Position numbers and translations under genes: made by a program. The notes beneath the pieces are model-generated. The model did not search any database. It was not told where the DNA came from and saw nothing but the letters and a program-made list of their open reading frames with translations. This document shows, one piece after another, positions 39,586 through 47,990 of a DNA stretch of 64,000 nucleotides. The DNA is from Variovorax sp. UMC13 (GTDB lineage Bacteria > Pseudomonadota > Gammaproteobacteria > Burkholderiales > Burkholderiaceae_C). Positions within the stretch are counted from its first letter, which is position 1, and the number at the start of each line of letters is the position of its first letter. The DNA lies in contig NZ_LZZW01000011.1 in the NCBI RefSeq assembly GCF_014170375.1, positions 62,001 to 126,000 on the forward strand, written 5' to 3'.

Positions 39586-39722
39586 AGGCGGCGGTCCGAT
39601 TTTTTGGGCAACCGGACATGATAGACGCCCGGGCTTTCCTCGGCTGGGCTCCGGTTTAGGCCGGCCCGGAACCCGCCGCGGTGCCGGCGACGGCCGGTTC
39701 CCGCAGGCCGGCCCCGAGCGGC

Positions 39723-39728
39723 GATAAT
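39723..39728 (+). promoter_or_regulatory. candidate -10 element upstream of ssb
   Basis: GATAAT (5 of 6 matches to TATAAT) sits 50 bases before the ssb ATG in the 192-base uvrA-ssb gap. A matching -35 is not obvious. Confidence 0.3.
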
Positions 39729-39777
39729 CGCCGGTTCTTTTTTCCTCCTCTTCATCCATTCATCAGGGGCAGTGCAC

Positions 39778-40314
39778 ATGGCATCGGTCAACAAAGTCAT
39801 CCTCGTCGGCAATCTGGGCCGCGATCCCGAAACCCGTACCTTCCCGAGCGGGGACCAGGTCTGCAACGTGACCCTGGCCACCACCGACAAGTGGAAGGAC
39901 AAGCAGAGCGGCGAGATGAAGGAAGCGACCGAGTGGCACCGCCTGGTGTTCAACGGCCGCCTCGCCGAAATCGCCGCGCAATACCTGCGCAAGGGCTCGC
40001 AGATCTACGTCGAAGGCCAGATCCGCACCCGCAAGTACCAGGACAAGGACGGCGTCGAGAAGTACGCCACCGACATCCGCGTCGACCAGATGCAGATGCT
40101 GGGCAGCCGCCAGGGCATGGGCGGCCCGGCCGGCGGCGGTGACGACGGCGGCTATTCGCAGGGCGGCGGCAACGGCGGCGGCGGTGGTGGCGGTTACTCG
40201 CGTCCCGCGGCCGCGGCACCGCGCCAGGCACCGGCCCCCCGCCAGGCACCGGCCTCGGCGCCGGCGCGTTCGTCGTCGGGCTTCGACGACATGGACGACG
40301 ACATTCCGTTCTGA
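39778..40314 (+). CDS. ssb: single-stranded DNA-binding protein
   Basis: SSB coats single-stranded DNA in replication, recombination and repair. The 178-residue product has the OB-fold beginning [20 protein letters not shown] and including [20 protein letters not shown], a glycine-rich and then proline/alanine-rich flexible linker (residues ~115-168), and the acidic tip DMDDDIPF that binds partner proteins. An AGGGGCA ribosome site precedes the ATG at 39778. A strong intrinsic terminator follows. Next to uvrA as in many proteobacteria. Confidence 0.97.
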   Translation: MASVNKVILVGNLGRDPETRTFPSGDQVCNVTLATTDKWKDKQSGEMKEATEWHRLVFNGRLAEIAAQYLRKGSQIYVEGQIRTRKYQDKDGVEKYATDIRVDQMQMLGSRQGMGGPAGGGDDGGYSQGGGNGGGGGGGYSRPAAAAPRQAPAPRQAPASAPARSSSGFDDMDDDIPF

Positions 40315-40342
40315 AGCCTTTCGGCCCTCTCGCCCAATGAAC

Positions 40343-40376
40343 AAGGGCCTGCGCTTCGAGCCGCAGGCCCTTTTTT
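40343..40376 (+). terminator. intrinsic terminator of ssb
   Basis: An 11-bp perfect stem, AAGGGCCTGCG (40343-40353) with CGCAGGCCCTT (40362-40372), an 8-base loop and six T's at 40371-40376. It begins 28 bases after the ssb stop. The A-run on the other side is short, so termination from the opposite direction is weaker. Confidence 0.9.
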
Positions 40377-40422
40377 CTTGTGGCCGGAAATCCATGGCCA
40401 CACAGGGCTGAGGGGGCCTGGC

Positions 40423-41319
40423 CTACCGCTTCGAGCCCCCCGGGTAGTCCTTGACCACCTCCAGGAATGCCGCGAGGACCGGCGAGCGATCGGCCTGCCG
40501 GTAGACGCAGCTCAGCTCGATGTCCTTGAGGTGGCGCGACTTCAACGGCCGAAACACCACGCCGGGCAGCCGGAGCATGGCGCCGGATTCGGTCGTGATG
40601 CAGAGCCCGAGCCGGGCCGACACCAGCGCCACGCAGGTCGTGACGTCCTCCACTTCCTGCGCGATGCGCAGCGCCACCTTCTCCCGCCGGAACGCGTTCA
40701 TGACCTCCTGCGCGAGCCCGGCCAGGGGCGTGTTTGGGTAGAGGACCATGGGTTCGTCCGCCAGGTCGGCGATCGAGACCTGCGTCCGCGCGGCCAGCGC
40801 ATGGTCCTCGTGCATGCCCACGTACATCGGCTCGCGCAGCACCCGGCGCACGGCCAGATCGGGCTCCGCGGGCGGCAGGCGATGGAAGCCGACCGTGATC
40901 CGGTGCTCGCGCAGCGCCTGGATCTGCTCCCCCTTGGTCAGCGTGTGCAGGTGGATGCGCACGTCGGGGCGCAGCGCATGGAAGCGGCCGATCAGCAGCG
41001 GGATCACATGGAGCACGCCCGAACCGAAGATGCCGACCTGCAGGTCCCCCGTCAGGCCCTTGCCCGCGCGCAGGGCGCGTTCGCGCGCGAGCTGGGACAG
41101 GGCCAGGATGTTGGGCACGTCCTGCAGCAGCGATTCGGCGGCTTCGGTGAGTTCCACGCCGCGCGGGGTGCGCAGGAACAGCGGCGTTCCCAGGTCCTCC
41201 TCGAGCTGCCGGATCTGCCGCGACAGCGGCGGTTGCGCCATGTGCAGGCGCTCGGCCGCGCGGGAAAAGCTGCGTTCCTGCGCGAGCGCCAGGAAGTAGC
41301 GCATCTGTCGCAAATCCAT
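40423..41319 (-). CDS. LysR-family regulator of the adjacent aromatic-degradation genes
   Basis: A 298-residue LysR protein. The helix-turn-helix at residues ~1-60 is MRYFLALAQERSFSRAAERL followed by LSRQIRQLEEDLGTPLFLRT; the rest is the effector-binding fold (GDLQVGIFGSGVLHVIPLLI and so on), similar to CatR/BenM/TfdR-type regulators. A GAGGAGTCATCGA ribosome site precedes the ATG. It diverges from the intradiol dioxygenase gene across 142 bases that contain two perfect palindromes, so it very likely controls that operon with a ring-cleavage intermediate as co-inducer. Confidence 0.93.
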   Translation of the reverse strand: MDLRQMRYFLALAQERSFSRAAERLHMAQPPLSRQIRQLEEDLGTPLFLRTPRGVELTEAAESLLQDVPNILALSQLARERALRAGKGLTGDLQVGIFGSGVLHVIPLLIGRFHALRPDVRIHLHTLTKGEQIQALREHRITVGFHRLPPAEPDLAVRRVLREPMYVGMHEDHALAARTQVSIADLADEPMVLYPNTPLAGLAQEVMNAFRREKVALRIAQEVEDVTTCVALVSARLGLCITTESGAMLRLPGVVFRPLKSRHLKDIELSCVYRQADRSPVLAAFLEVVKDYPGGSKR

Positions 41320-41341
41320 TCGATGACTCCTCGGGCAGGGG

Positions 41342-41356
41342 ATACCAAAAAAGTAT
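41342..41356. promoter_or_regulatory. LysR-type operator (T-N11-A palindrome)
   Basis: ATAC-N7-GTAT is a perfect inverted repeat that meets the T-N11-A rule of LysR binding sites. It lies 22 bases from the lysR start, consistent with autoregulation. Confidence 0.55.
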
Positions 41357-41370
41357 GGCAGGCGCCCACG

Positions 41371-41385
41371 ACAGTATTGGACTGT
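41371..41385. promoter_or_regulatory. second palindrome in the lysR-dioxygenase gap
   Basis: ACAGT-ATTGG-ACTGT is a perfect 5-bp inverted repeat with a 5-base centre, 15 bases from the end of the T-N11-A site, placing it as a possible activation site close to the dioxygenase promoter. Confidence 0.45.
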
Positions 41386-41461
41386 ATCGCGCGGCAGCGC
41401 GAACATTCGGGCCGGCAAGACCCGCAGCGTGGCAGAAGACGGCAGACAGGAGACCCGGACG

Positions 41462-42409
41462 ATGATCATCAAGACCCAGCAGGACGTGACCGCCGCGGTG
41501 CTCGCGGAACTCGCGCGCGCCGAAGACCCGCGCTTCAGGGAGATCATGCAGGCCGCGGTCCGGCACCTGCATGGCTTCGTGCGCGACGCCCGCCTGACCG
41601 AGGCCGAGTTCCACCGGTCGTGCGCGCTGATCGCGCAGCTCGGGCAGCTCACGACCGCATCGCACAACGAGGTGGTACTGATCGCGGGCTCGCTGGGCAT
41701 CTCTTCGCTGGTCTGCCTGCTGAACAACGGCGACCAGGGCCAGACCGACACCACCGCCAACCTGATGGGGCCGTTCTGGCGCATGGATTCGCCGCGCACC
41801 GAGAACGGCGGCTCCATCGTGCGCACCCCGACGCCTGGCGCGCCGATCTTCGTGGACGCCTGGGTGCGCGACCGCCAGGGCCAGCCGGTGGCGGGCGCCG
41901 AGGTCGACGTGTGGCACACCTCCGCCGATGGCCTCTACGAGAACCAGGACCCGGCCCAGGGCGACATGAACCTGCGCGGCAAGTTCATCACCGACGCCAA
42001 GGGGCACATCGCCTTCCGCAGCGTGAAGCCGGCGGGCTATCCGATCCCGCTGAGCGGGCCGGTGGGCGCGTTGCTGCGCGCGCAGGGGCGGCACAACATG
42101 CGGCCCGCGCACATCCACTTCATGATCCACAAGGCGGGCTTCAAGACCCAGTTCTCGCAGGTGTACTCGAGCGACGACCCGAACCTCGAGACCGATGTGC
42201 AGTTCGGCGTCACCCATGCGCTGGTCGGCCAGTACGTGCTCCATGGCAGCGGCGATGTGCCGCCCGCGGCGGACGTGAGCGGCCCCTGGTACTCGCTCGC
42301 ACACCATTTCGTGATCGAGCCGGGCGAGGCCCGCCTGCCCGCGCCACCCATCACCGGCAAGGCCGGCGGCGAACGCCCGCAGCTTCAGGTGCTGGCGCGC
42401 CGCCCATGA
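41462..42409 (+). CDS. intradiol ring-cleavage dioxygenase (hydroxyquinol/catechol 1,2-type)
   Basis: A 315-residue non-haem Fe(III) dioxygenase that opens a catechol-like ring between the two hydroxyls, giving a cis,cis-muconate or maleylacetate. The N-terminal helical dimerisation domain (residues ~1-105) and the catalytic beta-sandwich (110-300) are both present. Iron ligands are Tyr159 (GLYENQ), Tyr193 (AGYPIP), His217 and His219 (RPAHIHF). The sequence NLMGPFWRMDSPRTENGGSI resembles the hydroxyquinol 1,2-dioxygenase branch. ATG at 41462 has an AGGAG site. It heads an operon with a tautomerase and an aromatic-acid permease. Confidence 0.88.
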   Translation: MIIKTQQDVTAAVLAELARAEDPRFREIMQAAVRHLHGFVRDARLTEAEFHRSCALIAQLGQLTTASHNEVVLIAGSLGISSLVCLLNNGDQGQTDTTANLMGPFWRMDSPRTENGGSIVRTPTPGAPIFVDAWVRDRQGQPVAGAEVDVWHTSADGLYENQDPAQGDMNLRGKFITDAKGHIAFRSVKPAGYPIPLSGPVGALLRAQGRHNMRPAHIHFMIHKAGFKTQFSQVYSSDDPNLETDVQFGVTHALVGQYVLHGSGDVPPAADVSGPWYSLAHHFVIEPGEARLPAPPITGKAGGERPQLQVLARRP

Positions 42410-42512
42410 AGAAGAGTCCGTCGCGCCCATGGCCCGGACCGGCCGGGACCGCCATCGCATGGCCGGTGCCGCCGCACCCCTTCCGCCCCCTTCCTCCTTC
42501 GAGTGCCGCCCC

Positions 42513-42761
42513 ATGCCCATTGCATTGATCAAGATCATCGAGGGGCGCAGCGCCGAGAAGAAGCGACGCCTGATCGAAAGCGTGTCGCGCGCCATGGCCG
42601 ACAGCCTGGAGATGCCGATCGATGGCGTGCGCGTGCTGCTGGACGAATACCCGGCGGACCGCTGGGGGCGCGGCGGACAGCCCGTCGGCCTCGCGCCGCC
42701 GAATGCCGAGCGCCCGCCGGACCCGGTGGCGCAGGCCACGGCCAAGCTGCTGTCCAACTGA
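42513..42761 (+). CDS. 4-oxalocrotonate tautomerase-family protein
   Basis: An 82-residue tautomerase. The first residues are MPIALIKIIEGRSAEKKRRL: removal of Met exposes Pro1, the catalytic base of this superfamily. The later stretch SMADSL-like MADSLEMPIDGVRVLLDEYP fits the 4-OT fold, and the product is longer by ~20 residues than the 62-residue type, which suits the cis-CaaD/DmpI-like subgroup. Downstream of a ring-cleavage dioxygenase it would isomerise an unsaturated dicarboxylate or lactone product. Start at 42513 is fixed by the need for Pro next to Met. Confidence 0.87.
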   Translation: MPIALIKIIEGRSAEKKRRLIESVSRAMADSLEMPIDGVRVLLDEYPADRWGRGGQPVGLAPPNAERPPDPVAQATAKLLSN

Positions 42762-42859
42762 ATCAAGCCACGCGCTGCGAAGCGAAGGCGGCTGCGGTAC
42801 CGCGGGTCGCCGGCAGAACCGCGAGCCCGTGGCGCTTCACACCGAACCACGGAGACACC

Positions 42860-44227
42860 ATGAACGACAAGCCCCCACTCGACATCCAGCAGCTCATCGA
42901 CCGGCAGCGCTTCGGCGCCTTCCACTGGGTGCTGCTGGCCCTCTGCTTCCTGATCCTGGTCGTGGACGGCTTCGACACGGCCGCGATCGGCTACATCGCC
43001 CCCGCCCTGCTGGCGGAGTGGGGTGTAGAGAAGTCCGCGCTCGGACCGGTGCTGAGTGCCGCGCTCTTCGGTCTCGCGATCGGTGCCGTCACCGCGGGGC
43101 CGCTGGCCGACCGGGTCGGCAGGAAGGCGGTGCTGGTGGTCTCGGTCGCCTTCTTCGGCATCGCCAGCCTGGCGACCGCCTTCTCCACCAGCCTCGAGAT
43201 GCTGACGGTCCTGAGGTTCGTCACCGGAATCGGGCTGGGCGCAGCCATGCCGAACGCCGCGACCCTGACCGCGGAATACGCGCCGGCCGCGCGCCGCTCC
43301 CTGCTGACCAACGCGATGTTCTGCGGCTTCCCGCTGGGCGCGGCGGGCGGAGGGCTCGTCGCCGCATGGATGATTCCCCACCACGGGTGGCGAAGCGTCC
43401 TGGTGCTGGGCGGTGCCCTTCCGCTGGTGCTGGCCTGCGTCCTGGCGTGGCGGCTTCCCGAGTCGCTGCGCTACCTGGTCGTCAACCGCAAGCCCGCCGA
43501 CCGCATCCGCAAGGTCCTGCGCCGCATGACGCAGCGGCCGATCGCCGAAGGCACGGTGTTCGTCGTGCCCGAACCGACCCAGGCCTCCGGCAAGCGCGCC
43601 ATCGGCCTGGTGCTGTCGCGTGCCTACCTGCTCGGTTCGGTGATGCTCTGGCTGACCTACTTCATGGGATTGCTGATCTTCTACCTGCTGACCAGCTGGA
43701 TGCCGGTGCTGATGAAGGAGGTGGGCTTCAGCATCGAGCGTGCGGCCCTGATGGCTGCGCTGTTCCCGCTGGGCGGCGGCATCGGTGCCGTGGCCGTCGG
43801 CTGGTTGATGGACCGCACCAACCCCCATGCGGTGATCGCCGCGGCCTATGCATTGACCGCGGCCTTCGTGTTCGGCATCGGCCAGGGCACCGCGAGCCTG
43901 GGGGTGCTCGCCACGCTCATCTTCCTGGCCGGCGTGTTCATGAACGGCGCGCAGACGGCGATGCCGGCGCTGGCGGCCCAGTTCTATCCGACGCAGGGCC
44001 GTGCGACCGGCGTGTCGTGGATGATGGGCATCGGTCGCTGCGGTGGCATCGCCGGCGCGCTGGTGGGCGCGGAGCTGATGCGCCGGCACCTGGGCTTCGA
44101 CATGATCTTCACCCTGGCCAGCGTGCCGGCGCTCATCGCGACCCTGGCCCTGGTCGTCAAGCTCGTGGCCAGCCGGGGTGTGCACGCGCTGGCGACACCG
44201 GCCGACCTGGCGCAGCGAGCCCACTGA
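42860..44227 (+). CDS. MFS aromatic-acid:H+ symporter (AAHS family)
   Basis: A 455-residue, twelve-helix permease. The first helix reads CFLILVVDGFDTAAIGYIAP, with the DGxD motif of aromatic-acid:H+ symporters such as PcaK and BenK; loop 2-3 has the MFS motif GPLADRVGRKAVL and the eighth-helix repeat is GGGIGAVAVGWLMDRT. An ACGGAGAC ribosome site precedes the ATG. Its place in the LysR-regulated dioxygenase/tautomerase cluster indicates import of the aromatic acid that the pathway degrades. The peripheral enzymes converting it to the ring-cleavage substrate are not in the window. Confidence 0.93.
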   Translation: MNDKPPLDIQQLIDRQRFGAFHWVLLALCFLILVVDGFDTAAIGYIAPALLAEWGVEKSALGPVLSAALFGLAIGAVTAGPLADRVGRKAVLVVSVAFFGIASLATAFSTSLEMLTVLRFVTGIGLGAAMPNAATLTAEYAPAARRSLLTNAMFCGFPLGAAGGGLVAAWMIPHHGWRSVLVLGGALPLVLACVLAWRLPESLRYLVVNRKPADRIRKVLRRMTQRPIAEGTVFVVPEPTQASGKRAIGLVLSRAYLLGSVMLWLTYFMGLLIFYLLTSWMPVLMKEVGFSIERAALMAALFPLGGGIGAVAVGWLMDRTNPHAVIAAAYALTAAFVFGIGQGTASLGVLATLIFLAGVFMNGAQTAMPALAAQFYPTQGRATGVSWMMGIGRCGGIAGALVGAELMRRHLGFDMIFTLASVPALIATLALVVKLVASRGVHALATPADLAQRAH

Positions 44228-44285
44228 ACGTGCAGAGGCCCTGGCCGTGCTGGCGCAGGGCATGCTCTCGAGGGAATGGGTCGCA

Positions 44286-44291
44286 GACAAT
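44286..44291 (+). promoter_or_regulatory. candidate -10 element abutting the start at 44300
   Basis: GACAAT ends 8 bases before the ATG and no ribosome site is seen. Same arrangement as the photolyase and mnmA starts. No -35 hexamer is evident. Confidence 0.35.
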
Positions 44292-44299
44292 GCGTCCCC

Positions 44300-45979
44300 A
44301 TGACCATCAACCTGCAGACCCTCAAGTGCGCCGAATGCGGCAGCAGCGTGCTCAGGCGCACCGGCCTCAACCAGTACGAGTGTGCGCATTGCGGGTCGGT
44401 GGCGGTGGTGGAGGACGATGTCTCGGCGCGGCTCGACCGGGTGCTGGAGCAGGTCAAGGATGCGGCGGCCGATCGGCTGGCGAAGGAGCAGGCGGCGCGC
44501 GGTGCGCAGCAGATCCGCATGCTGGGGTTGGCCCTGGGCGCGATGGTGGTGCTGGGCGCCGTGGTCTTCGCCGTCAGCGCCTTCCTGCCCAAGAGCCGCT
44601 CCGGTGCGGCGATCGCGCCGCTGGCGGCGGTGAAGGTCGACCGCACGATCCCGGTCGACGGGCTCAAGCTCGGTGAGCCGCGCCAGGTGCTGGTCGGCAG
44701 TGGCAGCTCGGCGCGGCCAAGGCTCTTCGTGCTGGCGCGCAACGAGACCGGGCAGGCCCTCGAGACGCCGCGCGTCGAGGCGCAGTTCTACGACGGCGAG
44801 ACCCGGCTCGGCACGCGCACCGAGAGCCTGCCGGTGGCGCTGCTGATGCCGGGCGAGTCGGCGCCGCTGCTGATCGATCTGCCCAACGGCGACCAGGCCG
44901 TCACGCGGCAGGAACTCACGGTGTCGCGGCTGTCCGCGCCCCAACGCGTGGTCGACGGGCCCGCCCTGCGCTTCGCGCGCGTGCGGCTGGTGCAGCAGAA
45001 GGACGAGCTGCGGCTGGTGGGCCGCCTCGTGAACCCGCGCACCGACGCCACGCTGACCGGCCTCCAGGTGCTGGCCACCGCCTACGACGACAGCGGCGCG
45101 CCGATCGGCTTTGGCCGCGGCTACGTGCAGGGCAGTGAACTGCGTCCCGGCGAACGCAGCGCGGTCGAGGTGCGCATCGACCGCTTCGGCGGCAGCACGC
45201 CCGTCGCCGCCTGGGACTACCGCATCGACCAGCATGTGAGCCATCCCGACGGCAGCCGCAGCGCGGTGCGCGCGGCCGACCGCGTGGTGCGCACCGTGGG
45301 CGCGCCCGAAGCCTTCAACCCCGAACTGCGCATGAGCACCGAGGACCTGCTGGCCGAAGACGCCGAACGCTTCGACCTGGCGCAACTCGAGCTGCTGCCG
45401 CTGATCCCCGGCGTCAACACGATCCGCCAGCGCACCTACATGACCGAGCTGGTGAATCGCAGCAAGGACCTGATCGCCGTCACGCCGGCCGCCGTGATCT
45501 CGCGCTTCGACGGCAACACCCTCGACGGCACCACGCGGCTCGATGGCATGGCCTACCTCTACCCGGGCGAGCGCATGCCGGTGCAGGTCGATCCGCTCCG
45601 GGCCGACCGCATCACGCAGACCCGGGTCGAGTGGAAGCCGATGCGTGCCGCGGCGTTGCCGGGCCCGCGCATCCCGCTCGAAGTGCGCGTGACCGGCACC
45701 GAGGCCCAGATGGGCAGCGTGCTGGTCAACTTCAGCCAGCGCTTCAGCTACAAGGCCGTGCTGGTCAAGGGCGAGGTGAAGAACCCGGGCGCGGCCATCG
45801 TGCGCAAGGCGCGGGTCTGGGTCAGCCTGCGCGACAAGGCGGGGCGGCTCACCGGCTTCAAGCCGGTCGACAAGCTGCCGGCCATCGGCCCGGGCGAGAG
45901 CGTGCCTTTCGAGGTGCGGATCGAGCAGCAGGGCGGCGATTTCGCGACGGTGAGCACGGTCTACCAGAGCACGGATTAG
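44300..45979 (+). CDS. zinc-ribbon membrane-anchored protein, unknown function
   Basis: A 559-residue protein that I do not recognise by name. An N-terminal zinc ribbon holds Cys10, Cys13, Cys28 and Cys31 (KCAECGSS ... ECAHCGS). A charged helix (residues ~42-72) leads to one membrane helix at about 74-96. The remaining ~460 residues face the periplasm and contain repeated beta-sandwich-like units with NETGQAL and NPRTDATLTGLQVLATAYDD, VKNPGAAIVRKARVWVSL, resembling FxLYD-type domains. No catalytic motif is evident. The ATG at 44276 is also in frame, but 44300 fits the zinc ribbon better. A role as a structural or regulatory membrane protein is a guess. Confidence 0.65.
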   Translation: MTINLQTLKCAECGSSVLRRTGLNQYECAHCGSVAVVEDDVSARLDRVLEQVKDAAADRLAKEQAARGAQQIRMLGLALGAMVVLGAVVFAVSAFLPKSRSGAAIAPLAAVKVDRTIPVDGLKLGEPRQVLVGSGSSARPRLFVLARNETGQALETPRVEAQFYDGETRLGTRTESLPVALLMPGESAPLLIDLPNGDQAVTRQELTVSRLSAPQRVVDGPALRFARVRLVQQKDELRLVGRLVNPRTDATLTGLQVLATAYDDSGAPIGFGRGYVQGSELRPGERSAVEVRIDRFGGSTPVAAWDYRIDQHVSHPDGSRSAVRAADRVVRTVGAPEAFNPELRMSTEDLLAEDAERFDLAQLELLPLIPGVNTIRQRTYMTELVNRSKDLIAVTPAAVISRFDGNTLDGTTRLDGMAYLYPGERMPVQVDPLRADRITQTRVEWKPMRAAALPGPRIPLEVRVTGTEAQMGSVLVNFSQRFSYKAVLVKGEVKNPGAAIVRKARVWVSLRDKAGRLTGFKPVDKLPAIGPGESVPFEVRIEQQGGDFATVSTVYQSTD

Positions 45980-46021
45980 GGTGAACGGGCCCGTCGAAGG
46001 CTTCAAGTAAAGTGGCGCCCC

Positions 46022-46777
46022 TTGCTCCAGACAACCAATCCCCCCTTGCCCGCCGATGGCCTGCGCCTCGAGGATGTCACGCTGGTGCGTGGCACGCGGC
46101 GCGTGTTCGAAGGGCTCACGCTGCATTTGACCGAGCGCCGCATCGGCCTGGTCGGTGACAACGGCGCCGGCAAGAGCAGCCTGTTCCGCCTGCTGTGCGG
46201 GCTCGACCGGCCCGACGCGGGCCGGGTGCGGGTGCATGGCCTGGACACCGTCTCCGAGCGCCGCCAGCTGCCGCGCCACATCGGCCTGATGTTCCAGAAC
46301 CCCGACGACCAGATCGTCTTCCCGACCGTGGCCGAGGAGCTGGCTTTCAGCCTGACGGCGCAGGGCGCGCCGCGTGCCGAAGCACGCGCGGAGGCGAAGG
46401 AGTTCCTCGCGCAGCGCGGCCTGGCGGACTGGGCGGCCCGCGCGGTGGGCGAACTCAGCCAGGGTCAGCGCCAGCAGGTCTGCCTGCTGGCGCTGCAGAT
46501 CTGCAGCCCGCGCACGCTGCTGCTGGACGAGCCCTTCGCCAGCCTCGACCTGCCGAGCCAGGCGCGCCTGTCGGCGCAGCTCGCGGCGACCGAACAGCAG
46601 GTGGTGGTGTCCACCCACCAGCTCGACACCGTGCGCGACTTCGAACGCGTGCTGTGGCTGGCCGACGGGCAGGTGCGCGCCGACGGCCCGGGCCCGGTGG
46701 TGTGCGCGGCCTATGCCGACGACGTGCGGGCGCGCGCCGAGGCCGATTCCCAACGCCACGGTGCGCTGCATGCGTAG
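46022..46777 (+). CDS. bioM: biotin ECF transporter ATPase BioM
   Basis: A 251-residue ABC ATPase of the energy-coupling factor class. Walker A is GDNGAGKSS, the Q-loop region LMFQNPDDQIVFPTVAEELA is typical of CbiO/BioM proteins, signature LSQGQRQQVCLLAL and Walker B LLLDEPFASLDLP. There is no in-frame ATG upstream; TTG at 46022 is the probable start. It overlaps bioN by eight bases. With BioN and BioY it forms the high-affinity biotin importer (group I ECF system), a set typical of Betaproteobacteria and Alphaproteobacteria. Confidence 0.88.
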   Translation: MLQTTNPPLPADGLRLEDVTLVRGTRRVFEGLTLHLTERRIGLVGDNGAGKSSLFRLLCGLDRPDAGRVRVHGLDTVSERRQLPRHIGLMFQNPDDQIVFPTVAEELAFSLTAQGAPRAEARAEAKEFLAQRGLADWAARAVGELSQGQRQQVCLLALQICSPRTLLLDEPFASLDLPSQARLSAQLAATEQQVVVSTHQLDTVRDFERVLWLADGQVRADGPGPVVCAAYADDVRARAEADSQRHGALHA

Positions 46778-47363
46778 CCTCTACTCGTCGCAAAGCACCT
46801 GGCTGCACGCGCTGCCGGCCTGGCTCAAGCTCGCGAGCCTGTCGGTCGGCGGCACGCTGCTGGTGCTGATGAACCGGCCGCTGCCGCTCGCCGTGGTGTT
46901 CGGCGTCGTGCTGCTGTGCTTCGCCTCGCTCGGCCCGCCCGCGTGGCGCCGCGCGCGCATGCTGCTGGGCATGGCGGTGGCCGGCGCCCTGATCGTCGGC
47001 TTCCATGTGGCGCTGGGCTCGACCCTGCTGGGCGTGGTGAGCGCGCTGCGGCTCGCGAGCGCCGCGCTGCTGGCCCTGATGCTCACGCTGAGCACGCGCT
47101 TCGACGACCTGCTGGCCGTGCTCGAGGCCGTGCTGCATCCGCTGCAACGCCTGGGCGTGCCGACCGAGCGGCTGGCGCTGGGCCTGGGGCTGATGCTGCG
47201 TTTCGCCGAGAATTTCCATGCCCAGTGGCAGCGCCTCGACGACGCCTACCGGGTGCGCGCGGGCCATGGCGGCGGTTTCCGCCTGCTCGCGCCGCTGACC
47301 ATCCGCACCCTGCAGACCGCGGAGCGCGTGGCCGACGCGCTGGCGGCCCGGCTGGGCCGTTGA
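46770..47363 (+). CDS. bioN: biotin ECF transporter transmembrane protein BioN
   Basis: A 197-residue CbiQ-family T-component with about five hydrophobic segments. Signature helices are STWLHALPAWLKLASLSVGG at the start and GVPTERLALGLGLMLRFAEN in the coupling helix region with the Arg-rich tail, as in BioN. Starts inside the end of bioM (8-base overlap) and precedes bioY by 45 bases. It links the ATPase to the BioY substrate subunit. Confidence 0.88.
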   Translation: MRSLYSSQSTWLHALPAWLKLASLSVGGTLLVLMNRPLPLAVVFGVVLLCFASLGPPAWRRARMLLGMAVAGALIVGFHVALGSTLLGVVSALRLASAALLALMLTLSTRFDDLLAVLEAVLHPLQRLGVPTERLALGLGLMLRFAENFHAQWQRLDDAYRVRAGHGGGFRLLAPLTIRTLQTAERVADALAARLGR

Positions 47364-47408
47364 CGGCGCCCGCCACGACATTTCCGTTTCCTCACTGGAT
47401 CGACCACC

Positions 47409-47990
47409 ATGACTTCCTCCGCCGGTTCCCTCACTTCGTCCCGTTCGCTGTCCTATGTCGCGCTGTTCGCGGCCCTGATGGCGGTGTTCGGCCTGATCCC
47501 CAAGATCGACCTGCCCTTCGGCGTGCCGATCACGCTGCAGTCGCTGGGCGTGATGCTGGCCGGCTGCCTGCTCGGGCCGCGGCGCGGCTTCTGCGCGGTG
47601 GCGCTGTTCCTGCTGGCCGTGGCGCTGGGCCTGCCGCTGCTGCCGGGCGGCCGCGGCGGCCTGGGCGTGTTCGTGGGGCCGACCGCGGGCTTCCTGTTCG
47701 GCTGGATGTTCGGCGCCTTCGCCTGCGGCCTGCTGATGCGCCGCATGGCGCGCCTGACCGGCGCGGCCCTGTGGGCCGGCGCCTTCGCGGCCGCGCTGGT
47801 TGGCGGTATCTTGGTGGTCTATGCCTTCGGTATCGCCGGCCTGTCGTGGGTGGCCCACATGTCGCTGACGCAGGCCACCATGGCCATGCTGATCTTCATC
47901 CCGGGCGACCTGGTCAAGTGCGCGCTGTGCGCGCTGCTGGTCCAGACCGTGATGCGCGGCATGCCGGGCTGGCGCCTCGATCGCGACTAA
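47409..47990 (+). CDS. bioY: biotin ECF transporter S-component BioY
   Basis: A 193-residue, six-helix substrate-binding membrane protein. The BioY landmarks are PKIDLPFGVPITLQSLGVML, LGLPLLPGGRGGLGVFVGPT and FIPGDLVKCALCALLV. The gene closes the bioMNY set. The stop TAA overlaps the stop of the convergent gene by four bases, so no terminator separates them. Confidence 0.94.
   Translation: MTSSAGSLTSSRSLSYVALFAALMAVFGLIPKIDLPFGVPITLQSLGVMLAGCLLGPRRGFCAVALFLLAVALGLPLLPGGRGGLGVFVGPTAGFLFGWMFGAFACGLLMRRMARLTGAALWAGAFAAALVGGILVVYAFGIAGLSWVAHMSLTQATMAMLIFIPGDLVKCALCALLVQTVMRGMPGWRLDRD

Noticed and set aside
39586..39777. A possible LexA (SOS) box in the uvrA-ssb intergenic region.
   Set aside because: I looked for CTGT-N8-ACAG and close variants on both strands and found none, so SOS control cannot be claimed from this sequence.
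39950..46771. A stop-free reading frame of about 2270 codons on the minus strand across several real genes.
   Set aside because: It is antisense to ssb, the dioxygenase cluster, the zinc-ribbon gene and bioM, has Arg/His/Ala/Gln-rich low-complexity translation and no domains. High GC content explains the lack of stops.
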